A stretch of 64,000 bases of DNA from the NCBI GenBank assembly GCA_964059195.1, contig CAXKWD010000008.1:50014502-50078501 (forward strand), in the 5' to 3' direction. The translations under genes were made by a program, and so were the position numbers. The notes beneath the pieces were generated by a model. The model searched no databases and was not told the DNA's origin. It saw only the letters and a list, made by a program, of their open reading frames with translations. This stretch comes from Ectobius pallidus (Eukaryota; Arthropoda; Insecta; Blattodea; Ectobiidae). This document shows, in pieces, positions 47,371-59,839 of the stretch (its first letter is position 1; each line of letters begins with the position of its first letter).

Positions 47371-50330
47371 TTTATTTCATCCAGTGTATCAATTACATAT
47401 TGATTTTGGACATGTCAAACTTAAATCTAATTACAGACTATGATCATACCAGAATACAAGATTCATTAATTAATAGATATCATAGAACTATTTACCCTAG
47501 GCTTATATCTAATTTAGAGTTCATCTATCCTGTAAAGTGCTTTTTCACAAAGGTAGCTCTTTAATTTTTGTGTAAATTTTTTCCCAGTGCACTGTTTTAA
47601 AGTGTTTGGTAGTTTATTATAGAACTGTACCCCAATTACATATGGATCCCTGTTTGATGATTTTGTGTTGTATCGTTTTGTGTATAGGTTTATGTTTGAT
47701 CGAGTGTCATACTGGTGGATTTCATCTATGGCTACGTTTAATTCTGGTTTGGATTTTAAAAGTAAAATTACCCTATATATATATAATGACATTATTGTTA
47801 GAATTTTTTCCTTCCTAAATATATCTCTGCAGCTGTCTAACCTTCCCAGTTTATATATTATTCTAAGACACCGCTTCTGTAGTATAAGTATTCTACATAA
47901 ATGTGTATAGGCACATGCTCCCCATACTTCAATACCATATAGGATATGTGGATAAACTAGCCCATAATAAATCATTTTTAGTGTAGCAGTGCCAACGTAT
48001 TCTGACATGTACTTCACAATATATATGCCCTTGCTTACCTTCTTACAGACTTCATTTACATGCAGTTTCCAGGATAGATGCTTATCTACTAATATTCCTA
48101 AGAACTGATGACTATTTTTTTCTTCTATATCAGTGCCATTAATCTCTTAAAGTAATGGTCCAAATTGCATGAAACTTTGCACACCCATAGTTTTTTGTGT
48201 GTTCTAGAGGATAAACCTAAATAATCTGATGTATTTGCAACACAAGATTATTTCACTTGTGAACATGATGTGAAAAAATTCGTAATAATTTTATATTGAA
48301 ATTTTAAAATGCCTGAAAATTGTATCAGGCATACCACAGTATAAATTGATGGTTTATCCTCGAGATTATAGTGTCAGCTGTGAATAAAAAAAAATATTAC
48401 ACCAATCAGATTGACTTTTGCATGAAATCATGTTACTTAGGCTTAATCGCATGCTGAAAAATAAAAATAAAATAATTTTCTAATATCAACCTTCATATTT
48501 GTGACACTGTAATAATTTTTGTGCTCATTTCAACCCCCAAATGTATACTTCTAATGTCCAAAATTTCATTTTATTATTGCAAATAGTGTTGAAGATATCG
48601 AACAGTTACTGCAATGCCTGCTTGGGCATGGTCTCTTGGTGTATGAGCCCCTTAAGACACTTTTTCAGTGATATTATGGTGTTATTTAAATTAATATATA
48701 ATTATGAACAACTATGAGGCCAATTGTAATGTTTCAAAGTACTGTGTAAATTAAATACTAATGAATTCATTTTAAGTTAACCTAAAACGCAATTAATTTA
48801 TTTCAAGGGTTTTATAAATGTCATAAAAGCAGTAGGCAAGATAAGATACTCTTATTTGCTTAAACTTTACTATTTGCTTTATCTATATAAAAATAATTTT
48901 ATAATTGGCTTGTGTTCTATAAATTAAGTAAAAACTCCTACTGAATAATTTTTTTACTTTCTCTGCCTGTACCATAGGTAATACAGATAAAGGAAGTATT
49001 GTTTTCGACCCCAACTTTGAAGTTGAGTTTTTAGCCCAAATACACATTTTGAGGTATTCTGAATCCCCAAATACTATTTTCGGAAACATGTCTGTGTGGA
49101 AGTGTGTCAACAGCCTAGCTCCAGAATGGAAAATCGTAAGAATTTTTTTTTGTATTTGGGTTGGGTACCTTCTGAAGATGTGACACAAGGATTGGCGACA
49201 AGTTTCTCTTATTTTTAAAGGGACTTTACATGAAAAAATGTTCGTTTTTCGCGATTTTATCGATTTGTTTAAATTTTGCACATGGGTTGCTTATAAGTTA
49301 CTTGGACTTAAAACTTTATTTGAAACTTTTTTCGAAGAAATTCTCTTTAGGGTAGTTATAAGCCACCCACTCTGAATACGTGCTAAAAGTTTTATTTGAA
49401 ATATTTTTTCGAAGAAAATCTCTAAAGTGTAGTCTTTATCAGAATGTGAAGTGAGAAAAATGTATTGTGCATGCTTAAAGTAAAGAAAGTTATGAGAGTA
49501 CAATAAATATATTTTATTTGGGTTGTGTATCCTTCGGGGATGTGATGTGTTAAGGACATTCTCTTTATTTATACAACCAATTTACATTACAAGAATGTCA
49601 TACACAATAATTATATTATACTGAGAGACTAACTTTTATTTGAACAGAGATTGGAAAGTTCATTCCTTTCACTGAGTATGAATCCAGCAACATTTTGTTA
49701 AAATGAGTATTCTGAAAAGGGCTACATCTTACTTTCTGTTAATCGTTAAAATGAATACTTTCACACAAACAAGGTGAGTTGCAATGGAAATATATAACTA
49801 CTTCGAGATTGCATATTTTTTTATAATCATAATTTAAATCAGATATTGGCAAACTATTGCGGAATTTGCTAATTGGATTCCCCGAGATACACTCCTTATT
49901 ATATATATATGACAGTAAACATTACTAAAAACCATTGGCATTTTGCGAATTTCTCCTATTATTATAAATCCGCCTTTTCCCCCTATAAGCGTCTTGCAAC
50001 ATGACAGTACGTGTAATATAAACGCCCACTTTCAAAATATATACATGAAATTAAACTCCCGCCCAGTTTGGAAATTATGAAATCACATTCCCGCACTCCA
50101 TCAGCCAATGATATTCATTGCAGTTTGTTAAGACAGATTTCTCATAGCTACTTTCATTGCCAACATTCACGAAAATTCACAAAGCTATTGGTGGGCCTCA
50201 ACAACGGTTCTCCAGATACCAACAGGGAGTTACAGAATCGCTCACGCTCTGGCCGTTGGTATCTTGCTGTCGGTTGTTGAGCTCTCAACAACACCAATGC
50301 GTTGGTGACGAAAGTTACAGAATACCGCCC
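46141..50330 (+). mobile_element. H copy 10 (H-i, A to B), duplicate of copy 9
   Basis: Displaced by 4,193 bp from copy 9 with only a single substitution noticed by eye (A or C near 45648 versus 49841). The junction with copy 9 reads CCGCCC-CCC-GGGCCG. It contains the same LINE at the same place, so duplication followed the LINE insertion. Confidence 0.92.
47341..48141 (-). mobile_element. LINE fragment with (TTA)n tail, in H copy 10
   Basis: Duplicate of the LINE fragment at 43148-43948; the RT C-terminal frame lies at 47514-48140 on the minus strand. Confidence 0.88.
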
Positions 50331-50331
50331 C

Positions 50332-53300
50332 GGTCGTATTCTGTAACTCCACCAACGCTCTCAACTACGATTACACCAATGTTACTAGAAAAAGTTATTC
50401 TGTAACTATTGGTGTCAAGAATCGATCTTGAAATCACACCAATATATTGCTGGAAATATTGGTGACACACCGACGGCTCCAAACCCCTCGGTGAGCTCAA
50501 CAACAACTCGAAAGTACCAAAATATCGCAAAATTTTCAGAAATATCGACATATTTGTGATACAATGGCCGCTTATATCCTAATTGGGCGACTTCGTGATG
50601 GTGTCAATAGCTATATTTTCGTAATAACAGAGAAGGTACAGTATATATCCATTAATGAATAGATTCTTAGTATTTGTTAATATGTTTCTATCAATATAAA
50701 AACTAAATACATAATTTTATTTTGCAACAAGCATGTTTGAGGTTATGTTTGCATAATTGAACATAATATTAATTATTTTACTTTATCTTGTTTCAGATTT
50801 GGAATTGTAATCCATGTGATCTGCATTAAAGAGTGGACAACATAATATGCACCAATAATAAGCTTAACGAACACTTATGGGTGTCACCTCTATGTAGGCC
50901 TTAATTTTTTTAATGTAGTGTAAAATTTTGTTCAGTTCATTCGAAAGAACAGTGCACAAGTAGGTCATTTGCAATTGAGAAAAACATCCCACTCAAGCAA
51001 TGCTTCAAGTAGTGAGATGTTCTTGGCTTTTTGTAATTTTCAGGAAATAATGACGAAGACTGTGTTTATTAGAACTGAGCAAAGTGCCATGAACGCATGA
51101 TACATATAATAGTTTTTTTTTGTACCAAAGTTTACTTAGTAAGTGTGTGTGTTCTATATCACTCAGCAAAATATGATGTACATTGTCCTTACTTTTAAAT
51201 ATACTGGTAGCCTATATAGTGTTTACTAGTTTATAAAACTTTTCACACTTAGAGAAGCATCTGTTTTTAACTGCACAAAAAATATGCCTCCCTGCCAATG
51301 TAGCCTATTGTAATTGAAAATATTATTTAAATCTAGCTACAATATTGGCTGTTACCAATTTTTTGTCTAATTTAAACCATCTATTTTATTCCCTCTAATT
51401 CCTTTTATAATAATATGAGCTATATTGTATCTCGTGATTTTCCGTCAAGTGGGTGTGTTGAAATGCATGTTGAATTTTCAGAGCCATTTTCCCATAACTT
51501 GATATTTTCAACACAAAAGGCACAATATCTCTTAAAGTAATGGTCCAAATTGCATGAAACTTTGCACACCCATAGTTTTTTGTGTGTTCTAGAGAATAAA
51601 CCTAAATAATCTGATGTATTTGCAACACAAGATTATTTCACTTGTGAACATGATGTGAAAAAATTAGTAATAATTTTATATTGAAATTTTAAAATGCCTG
51701 AAAATTGTATCAGGCATACCACAGTATAAATTGATGGTTTATCCTCTAGATTATAGTGTCAGCTGTGAATAAAAATATATATATTACACCAATCAGATTG
51801 ACTCTTTGCAAGAAATCATGTTTCTTAGACCTAATCGCATGCTGAAAAATAAAAAAAAATAATTTTCTATATCAACCTTCATATTTGTGACACTGTAATA
51901 ATTTTTGTGCTCACTTCAACCCCCAAATGTATACTTCTAATGTCCAAAATTTCATTTTATTATTGTAAATAGTGTTGAAGATATCGAACAGTTACTGCAA
52001 TGCCTGCTCGGGCATGGTCTTTTGGTCACTTTTTCAGTGATATTATGGTGTTATTTAAATTAATATATAATTATGAACAACTATGAGGCCAATTGTAATG
52101 TTTCAAAGTACTGTGTAAATTAAATACTATGAATTAATTTTAAGTTAACCTAAAACGCAATTAATTTATTTCGAGGGTTTTATAAATGTCATAAAAGCAG
52201 TAGGCAAGATAAGATACTCTTATTTGCTTAAATTTTACTATTTGCTTTATCTATACAAAAATAATTTTATAATTGGCTTCTGCTCTATAAATTAAGTAAA
52301 AACTCCTACTGAATATTTTTTTTTACTTTCTCTGCCTGTACCATAGGTACTACAGGCAAAGGAAGTATTGTTTTCGACCCCAACTTTGAAGTTGAGTTTT
52401 TAGCCTAAATACACATTTTGAGGTATTCTGAATCGCCAAATACTTTTTTCAGAAACATGTCTGTGTGGATGTGTGTCAACAGCCTAGTTCCAGAACGGAA
52501 AATCGTAAGATTTTTTTTTTTTTTTTTTTTTTTTGTATTTGGGTTGGGGACCTTCTGAAGATGTGACACAAAGATTGGCGACAAGTTTCTCTTATTTTTA
52601 AAGGGACTATACATGAAAAAATGTTCGTTTTTCGCGATTTTATCGATTTGTTTAAATTTTGTACATGGGTTGCTTATACTAGGAGTTAAAACTTTTATTT
52701 GAAACATTTTTTCGAATTAATTCTCTTTAGGGTAGTCATAAGTCACCCACTCTGAATACGTGCTAAAACTTTTATTTGAAACATTTTTTTCGAAGAAAAT
52801 CTCTAAAGTGTAGTCTTTATCAGAATGTGAATTGAGAAAAATGTATTGTGCATGCTAAAAGTAAAGAAAGTTATGTGAGTACAATAAATATATTTTACTT
52901 GTGTTGTGTATGTTTCGGGGATGCGATGTGATGTGTTAAGTACATTCTCTTTATTTATATAACCAATTTACATGACAAGAATGGCATACACAAAAATTAT
53001 ATTATACTGAGAGACTAACTTTTATTTGGACAGAGATTCGAAAGTTCATTCCCTTCACTGAGTATGAACCCGAGAACCTTGAATCCAGCAACATTTTGAT
53101 AAAATTAGTATTCTGAAAAGGGATAGGCCTACATCTTACTTTCTGTTAATCGTTAAAATGAATACTTTCACACAAACAAGGCGAGTTGCAATGGAAATAT
53201 ATAACCGCTTCGAGATCGCATATTTTTTTTATAATCATAACTTAAATCAGACATTGGCAAACTATTGCGAAATTTGCTAATTGGATGCCTCGAGATACCC

Positions 53301-53736
53301 GCCTTATTATATATTAAACAGTAAACATTACTAAAAAACCATTGGCATTTTGCGGTTTTCTCCTATTATTATAAATCCGCCTTTTTTCCTATAAGCGTCT
53401 TGCAACATGACAGTACGTGTAATATAAACGCCCACTTTCAAAATATATACATGAAATTAAACTCCCGCCCAGTTTGGAAATTATGAAATCACATTCCCGC
53501 ACTCCATCAGCCAATGATATTCATTGCAGTTTGTTCGGACAGATTTCTCATAGCTACTTCCATTGCCAACATTCACGAAAATTCACAAAGTTATTGGTGG
53601 GCCTCAACAACGCGTTTCGAGATACCAACAGGGAGTTACAGAATCGCTCACGCTCCGGCCGTTGGTATCTTGCTGTCGGTTGTTGAGCTCTCAACAACAC
53701 CAATGCGTTGGTGACGAAAGTTACAGAATTCGACCC
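50332..53736 (+). mobile_element. H copy 11 (H-ii, A to B)
   Basis: Third member of the direct array, of the other subfamily. It starts GGTCGTATTCTG right after CCGCCCC of copy 10 and ends TTCGACCC, followed by CTG (53737-53739). A poly(T) run at about 52510-52534 marks the variable A-rich tract of H. Confidence 0.88.
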
Positions 53737-53803
53737 CTGGGGTCGTATTCTGTAACTCCACCAACGCTCTCAACTACGATTACACCAATGTTACTAGAAA
53801 AAG

Positions 53804-54798
53804 TTATGGCCCATTCAGATAGAAAATTAACCGTAAACGTAACGTAAACATAGAAGCTTGCGGCCATGTTTTTCAATGTGACCATTCACAATGCATCACG
53901 TAAACGTGAAACTTAAACGTAAAATTAAACGTAACGTAGAAGCTTGCAAACACCAAGCTTCTGCGTTATGTTTATGCGAAAAATAACGATACAACCAATC
54001 AGAGAACAGAACAGTAGACGGAAGTGGAAGTAGCCAACTGTTCTGTGGTAGCCAAGAGATGGCGTCAATGAATGAGAAACCCGTCATTATGATAAATGGC
54101 ATCCATTATATAAAGATGCGGCATTGAAGGAAAATATATGAACAATAGTTCCCCAAGAAATTAACTACAGTAGTAAATACAGCACATATAATATTCTGTT
54201 AATTTTTATATGTCTGCATACGGTTGTATGATGTAAATTTTTAATGGCCTACACACTGGATTTCCATGATCATGACCATGATATTAGGTATAGGGATCAT
54301 ATAAATATAAATTTTGCTAGGTTAAGTAAAACCCAAAACAGTTTTAATTATTTAAGTGCTAAGCTTTTTAATAAGCTTCCACTTAGTGCTAGAACTGCTA
54401 CACTTAATCGTTTTAAAATAGTTATAAAAAATTGGTTAAAACTAAATGTTTTTACAGTATTGATGAGTATGAAATGTTTGACATGAATGATTTAAGGCTC
54501 TAATTTTATAGTATTATTTTTATTATATAAATAGTTTTGTATATTCTTTGGACAATGTCTATTACAACTATATATTTTGATCTAATGACAATAAAAATGA
54601 ATGAATGCATGTTTAATAGAAACATGAAAGTATTTTCGTCTGCTGCGGCCATATTTATCAGCTGTTCACGTTCTCGTTTGTGATTGGTTGTTACCTACGT
54701 TTAAGTTTTCATTGCGAATGCTCAGTGCCGTGCTAAAGTGTGCGTTTAAGTTTACGTTCTTACGTTTACGGTTAAGTTTCTATCTGAATGACCCATTA
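53804..54798. mobile_element. TIR element with TTA duplication and AACGTAAAC repeats
   Basis: The element 53807-54795 (989 bp) has 19-bp ends TGGCCCATTCAGATAGAAA and TGGGTCATTCAGATAGAAA (two mismatches), with TTA on both sides. Both subterminal regions repeat AACGTAAAC/GTTTACGTT motifs. TTA (TWA) duplications fit PIF/Harbinger-type MITEs; superfamily is inferred. Confidence 0.78.
54100..54601 (+). pseudogene. LINE 3' fragment nested in the TTA-flanked element
   Basis: The plus-strand frame at 54244-54486 encodes the last ~75 residues of a Jockey-type RT (RLSKTQNSFNYLSAKLFNKL, then FKIVIKNWLKLNVFT). A 3' region follows that ends ATGACAATAAAAATGAATGA, with AATAAA and an AATG-type tail. Edges are approximate. 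It is 5'-truncated and inactive. Confidence 0.72.
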
Positions 54799-55823
54799 TT
54801 CTGTAACTATTGGTGTCAAGAATCGATCTTGAAATCACACCAATATATTGCTTGAAATATTGGTGACAACACCCACGGCTCCAAACCCCTCGGTGAGCTC
54901 AACAACAACTCGAAAGTACTAAAATATCGCAGAATTTGCAGAAATATCGACATATTTGTTTTACAATGGTCGCTTATATCCTAATTGGGCGACTTCGTGT
55001 TGGTGTCAATAGCTATATTTGCGTAATAGCAGAGAAGGTACAGTATATAGCCATTAATGAATAGATTATTAGTATTTGTTAATATGTTTTTATCAATATA
55101 AAAACTAAATACATAATTTTATGTTGTGACAAGCATGTTTGAGGTTATGTTTGCATAATTGCACATCATATTAATTATTTAACTTTATCTTGTTTCAGAT
55201 TTGGAATTGTAATCCCTGTGATCTGAATTAGAGTGGACAACATAATATGCACCAATAATAAGCTTAATGAACGCTGATGGGTGTCACCTCTATGTAGGCC
55301 TAAATTTTTTTAATGTAGTGTAAAATTTTCTTCAGTTCATTCGAAAGAACAACAGTGCACAAGTGGGTTATTTGCAATTGAGAAGGACATCCCACTCAAG
55401 TGATGCTTGATGCAGTGAGATGTTGTTGGCTTTTTGTAATTTTCAGGAAATAATTACGAAGACTATGCTTATTAGAACTGAACAAAGCGCCATATAGGCA
55501 TACTCATGATACATATAATAGTCTTCTTTTTGTACCAAAGTTTACTTTGTAAGTGTATACTATAACACTCAGCAAAATATGATGTACATTGTCCTTACTT
55601 TTAAATATACTGGTAGCCTATATAGCGTTTATTAGTTTATAAAACTTTTCACACTTGTAGAGAAGCATCTGTTTTTAACTGTACAAAAAATATGCCTCCC
55701 TGCCAATGTAGCCTATTGTAATTGAAAATATTATTTAAATCTAGCTACAATATTGGCTGTTACTAATTTTTTGTCTAATTTTTGAACCATCTATTTTATT
55801 CCCTCTAATTCCTTTTATAATAA

Positions 55824-55895
55824 CCCACACAGCACACTACGTATAATATACGAATAATCTACGTATATACGTATAATATCCGTATATTATACGTA
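55824..55895. repeat. Small fold-back insertion in H copy 12
   Basis: About 70 bp absent from other copies. Arms TACGTATAATATACG (55838-55852) and its reverse complement (55881-55895) are perfect, with a 28-nt centre that also contains TACGTATATACGTA. Confidence 0.75.
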
Positions 55896-58406
55896 ATATG
55901 AGCTATATTGTATCTCGTGATTTTCCGTCAAGTGGGTGTGGCTTAGGCCTATATGTAAGTTGAAATGCATGTTAAATTTTCAAAGCCATTTTCCCATAAC
56001 TTAATATTTTCAACACAAAAGGGACAATATCTCTTAAAGTAATGGTCCAAATTGCATGAAACCTTGCACACCCATAGTTTTTTGTGTGTTCTAGAGGATA
56101 AACCTAAATAGTCTGATGTATTTGCAACACAAGATTATTTCACTAGTGAACATGATGTGAAAAAATTAGTAATCATTTTATATTGAAATTTTAAAATCCC
56201 TGAAAATTGTATCAGGCATACCACAGTATAAAGTGATGATTTATCCTCTAGATTATAGTGTCAGCTGTGAATAAAAAAATATATATTACACCAATCAGAT
56301 TGGCACTTTGCAAAAAATCACGTTTCTTAGGCCTAATCGCATGCTGAAAAAAATTCTAATATCAACCTTCATATTTGTGACACTATAATAATTTTTGTGC
56401 TCATTTCAAGCCCCAAATGTATACTTCTAATGTCCAAAATTTCATTCTGTTATTGCAAATAGTGTTGAAGTTACTGCAATGCCTGCTCGGCCATGGTCTC
56501 TTGGTGTATGAGCCCCCTTAAGACACTTTTTCAGTGATATTATGGTGTTATTTAAATTAATATATAATTATGAACAACTATGAGGCCAATTATAATGTTT
56601 CAAAGTATTGTGTAAATTAAATACTAATGAATTCATTTTAAGTTAACCTAAAACGCAATTAATTTATTTGAAGGTTTTTATAAATGTCGTAAAAGCAGTA
56701 GACAAGATAAGATACTCTTATTTGCTTAAAATTTATAAAAATAATTTTATAATTGGCTTGTGTTCTATAAACACTTCCTCTGCCTGTACCACAGGTACTA
56801 TAGGTAAAGGAAGTATTGTTTTCGACCCCAACTTTGAAGTTGAGTTTTTAGCCTAAATACACATTTTGAGGATTTCTGAATCCACAAATACTATTTTCGG
56901 AAACATGTCCGTGTGGATGTGTGTGAACAGCCTAACTCCAGAATGGAAAATCGTAAGAAAAAAAATTGTATTTGGGTTGGGTACCTTCTGAAGATGTGAT
57001 ACAAAGATTGGCGAAAAGTTTCTCTTATTTTTAAAGGGATTTTACATAAAAAAGATTCGCTTTTCGCAATTGTATCGATTTTTTTAAATTATGCACATGG
57101 GTTGCTTATAGGCCTACTAGGAGTTAAAACTTTTATTTGAAACATTTTTTCGAAGAAATTCTCTTTAGGGTAGTTATAAGCCACCCACTCTGAATACGTG
57201 CTAAAACTTTTATTTGAAACATTTTTTCGAAGAAAATCTCTAAAGTCTTTATCAGAATGTGAATTGAGAAAAATGTATTGTGCATGTTTAAAGTAAAGAA
57301 AGTTATGTGAGTACAATAAATATATTTTATTTGGGTTGTGTATCCTTCGGGAATGTGATGTGATGTGTTAAGGACATTCTCTTTATTTATATAACCAATT
57401 TACATGACAAGAATGTCATACACAATAATTATATTATACTGAGATACTAACTTTTATTTGGACAGAGATTGGAAAGTTCATTCCTTTCACTGAGTATGAA
57501 CCCGAGAGCCTTGAATCCAGCAACATTTTGTTAAAATGAGTATTCTGAAAAGGGATACATCTTACTTTCTGTTAATCGTTAAAACACCAACACAAACAAG
57601 GTGAGTTGCAATGGAAATATATAACCGCTTCGAGATCGCATATTTTTTTGTAACATAATTTAAATCATACATTGGCAAACTCTTGCGAAATTTGCTAATT
57701 GGATGCCTCGAGATACCCGCCTTATTATATATTAGACAGTAAACATTACTAAAAAACCATTGGCATTTTGCGAATTTCTCCTATTATTATAAATCCGCCT
57801 TTTTTTCCTATAAGCGTACTGCAAAATGACAGTACGTGTAATATAAACGCACACTTTCAAAATATATACATGAAATTAAACTCCCGCCCAGTTTGGAAAT
57901 TATGAAATCACATTCCCGCACTTCATCAGCCAATGATATTAATTGCAGTTTGTTAGGACAGATTTCTCATAGCTACTTTCATTGCCAACATTCACGAAAA
58001 TTCACAAAGTTATTGGTGGGCCTCAACAACGCGTCTCTAGATACCAACAGGGAGTTACAGAATCGCTCACGTTCCGGCCGTTGGTATCTTTCTGTCGGTT
58101 GTTGAGCTCTCAACAACACCAATGCGTTGGTGGCGAAAGTTACAGAAAGGGCACGTTTTTAAAGTCATCGATTGGTTCCACCGGTGCCATCGGTCTTTCA
58201 CCAGGGCGTTTGTAAAGTCAACGGACAATCCACCGGGAAAGCATCAGGCCGTTCATAAACTCACCGGTGAAAGTCCGGTGGAAGTCACCGATTGCAACCA
58301 GACTCACCGAACTTAAAGTACGATGCTTCTTAGATGACAAACATGGCGGAGCAGAGAAGCAGACGATACTTGCCACTAGCATTAATACATTGAGTTTATT
58401 TTCGTG

Positions 58407-58511
58407 CGAAAGCTAACGAACTGCTCTTCATCAGAGTTTGAGTCCTCCGAAAATGAAAGTGATGAGTTGATTTTGTTTGAAGACGAGAAAAGAAAGAAAA
58501 AATACTCTACA
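58407..58511 (+). pseudogene. N-terminal remnant of a Harbinger-type transposase (X1)
   Basis: Counterpart of the X2 remnant: SSSEFESSENESDELILFED followed by EKRKKKYST and TAA. The acidic then basic order is what HARBI1-like nucleases show at their N terminus. It is the only protein trace that ties X to PIF/Harbinger; the GGG termini and the 3-bp duplication agree. Confidence 0.5.
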
Positions 58512-58619
58512 TAAGAAATCTATTAATTCCAAATATCTCGAATAATAAGCTTTCATGAGACCAACAAATAAACAAATGCTACTGCTAAGCTGTCTCGAGT
58601 TATTTATTTTTCTACTCCT

Positions 58620-59395
58620 TAAGCTAAAAGCCTCAGTTAGTCAAGATATGTTAATAACAGCGTATTTTTCATCCACATATCCTATATGGCATCCGGTTAT
58701 GGGGCAGTACCGGTAGTTCAGGGTCAATAAAGGTGTTCCTATGTCAGAAAAAAAATCATAAGTATTTTAGCAGGAGTAAAACATCGAGATAGTTGTGTAG
58801 GTCTACCTGATATTTCGTCAATTAAAAACAAACACAGTTCCTAGTCTTTATATAAATTTAGTACACGTGAAAGAAAACCTACAACAATTCACACAACGCT
58901 TTTATATACACGAACACAGAACTAGAAACAATTTGAAATTAGATTTGCCGTCATTCAGATTAAATAAATGTGTTGACAGTCATTTATATAAGCAATGTAC
59001 ATTTTATAATAATTTGCCCTTTCTCCTGTTGAAGTGCCTACTAACAAATTTAAGAAAGTCCTAAAAAGCTGGCTCATATCAAAAGCATTTTATACTGTAA
59101 TGTAAATGATTTCCTAAACATGGAATGGACATACAATTTTAATTAGGCCAGATTAATATTTATAAGTATATGGTATTTTAATTGATCACATAACATAATA
59201 TAATTTATTGTTTAATTTACTTTTAGTTTTAAGGGTCATTGATGCAATTGTAAATAGTTAAGTAGGCCTATCATCTTAAAACTTATTTTATTTCTTTTGT
59301 GTAACATTGTAAGTTGTATATATCCTTTTCCCCCTGATTGAATGGAAGATAAAGCCTTAACTCTGCCAGGTAGAATAAAACATTATTGTAAACTG
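58620..59395 (+). pseudogene. LINE 3' fragment inside X1 (RT C terminus)
   Basis: Plus-strand counterpart of the fragment in X2. It reads ITAYFSSTYPIWHPVMGQY, then the frame at 58867-59064 with HEHRTRNNLKLDLPSFRLNK and FYNNLP, then a 3' region with AATGGAAGATAAAGCCTTAA and an AATAAAACATT end. Upstream reading is broken by stops. It replaces most of the Harbinger transposase in X elements. Confidence 0.78.
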
Positions 59396-59839
59396 GCAGC
59401 ACAGGCTATCTATAATGAGGTCAGGTACCGCATTTAACTATGCAATATTTTATGGATTTTAATATGCTCAAAATATTATTTATGAGAATGGTAGCACTCA
59501 GTTATTAGTTCCCTGCCCATCATATATTATTATTTCCATTTCTAGCAAATCCATGATACAATAATTATTATACAATTTGAATATTTCCGCTGGAATCCAT
59601 CAACCCGTTCGTAAATTCAACGGCTCATCAGATGAAAAAAATGGCGGATGACGTTCATCGTACATTCACCGGACTTTCACCGCACTTTTCCACCGGTGGA
59701 TTTACTGATGACTTTAAAAACGTGCCCAATACGACCCCTGATGCTTTTCCGGTGGATTGTCCGTTGACTTTACAAACGCCCTGGTGAAAGACCGATGGCA
59801 CCGGTGGAATCAATCGATGACTTTAAAAACGTGCCCTTC

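Larger units (their letters stand above)
58149..59727 (+). mobile_element. X1: intact Harbinger-like element, 1,579 bp
   Basis: Both ends are GGGCACGTTTTTAAAGTCAT in inverted orientation. It is inserted in the B terminus of H copy 12, with AAA before and AAT after; the unbroken H terminus reads CAGAATACG, so the duplication is probably AAT with one substitution. Subterminal CACCGG/CCGGTG hexamers cluster in both ends. It supplies the empty-site sequence for the H array insertion in X2. Confidence 0.85.
53740..59737 (+). mobile_element. H copy 12 (H-ii, A to B), split by X1
   Basis: Starts GGGTCGTATTC directly after a single CTG shared with copy 11. The B end stops at CAGAAA (58148), and its last ten bases, AATACGACCC, reappear after X1 at 59728-59737, followed by CTG (59738-59740) and the rest of X2. 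It also carries a TIR element (53807-54795) and a small palindrome (55824-55895). Confidence 0.85.
40481..59839 (-). mobile_element. X2: Harbinger-like element split by the H tandem array
   Basis: The left end GGGCACGTTTTTAAAGTCAT starts at 40484; the inverted right end stops at 59836; TTC flanks both (40481-40483, 59837-59839). The left part (40484-41945) and right part (59741-59836) together match the intact copy X1 in full. In X1 the target reads GAACGGCCTGATGC (inverse strand), so the H array entered at that CTG. Subterminal CACCGG/CCGGTG hexamers are repeated many times. Confidence 0.85.

Noticed and set aside
58145..58160. X1 as a Spy-type insertion without duplication (AAA before, TTC-like after)
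   Set aside because: The true right edge of X1 is at 59727, followed by the rest of the H terminus; the TTC belongs to X2.
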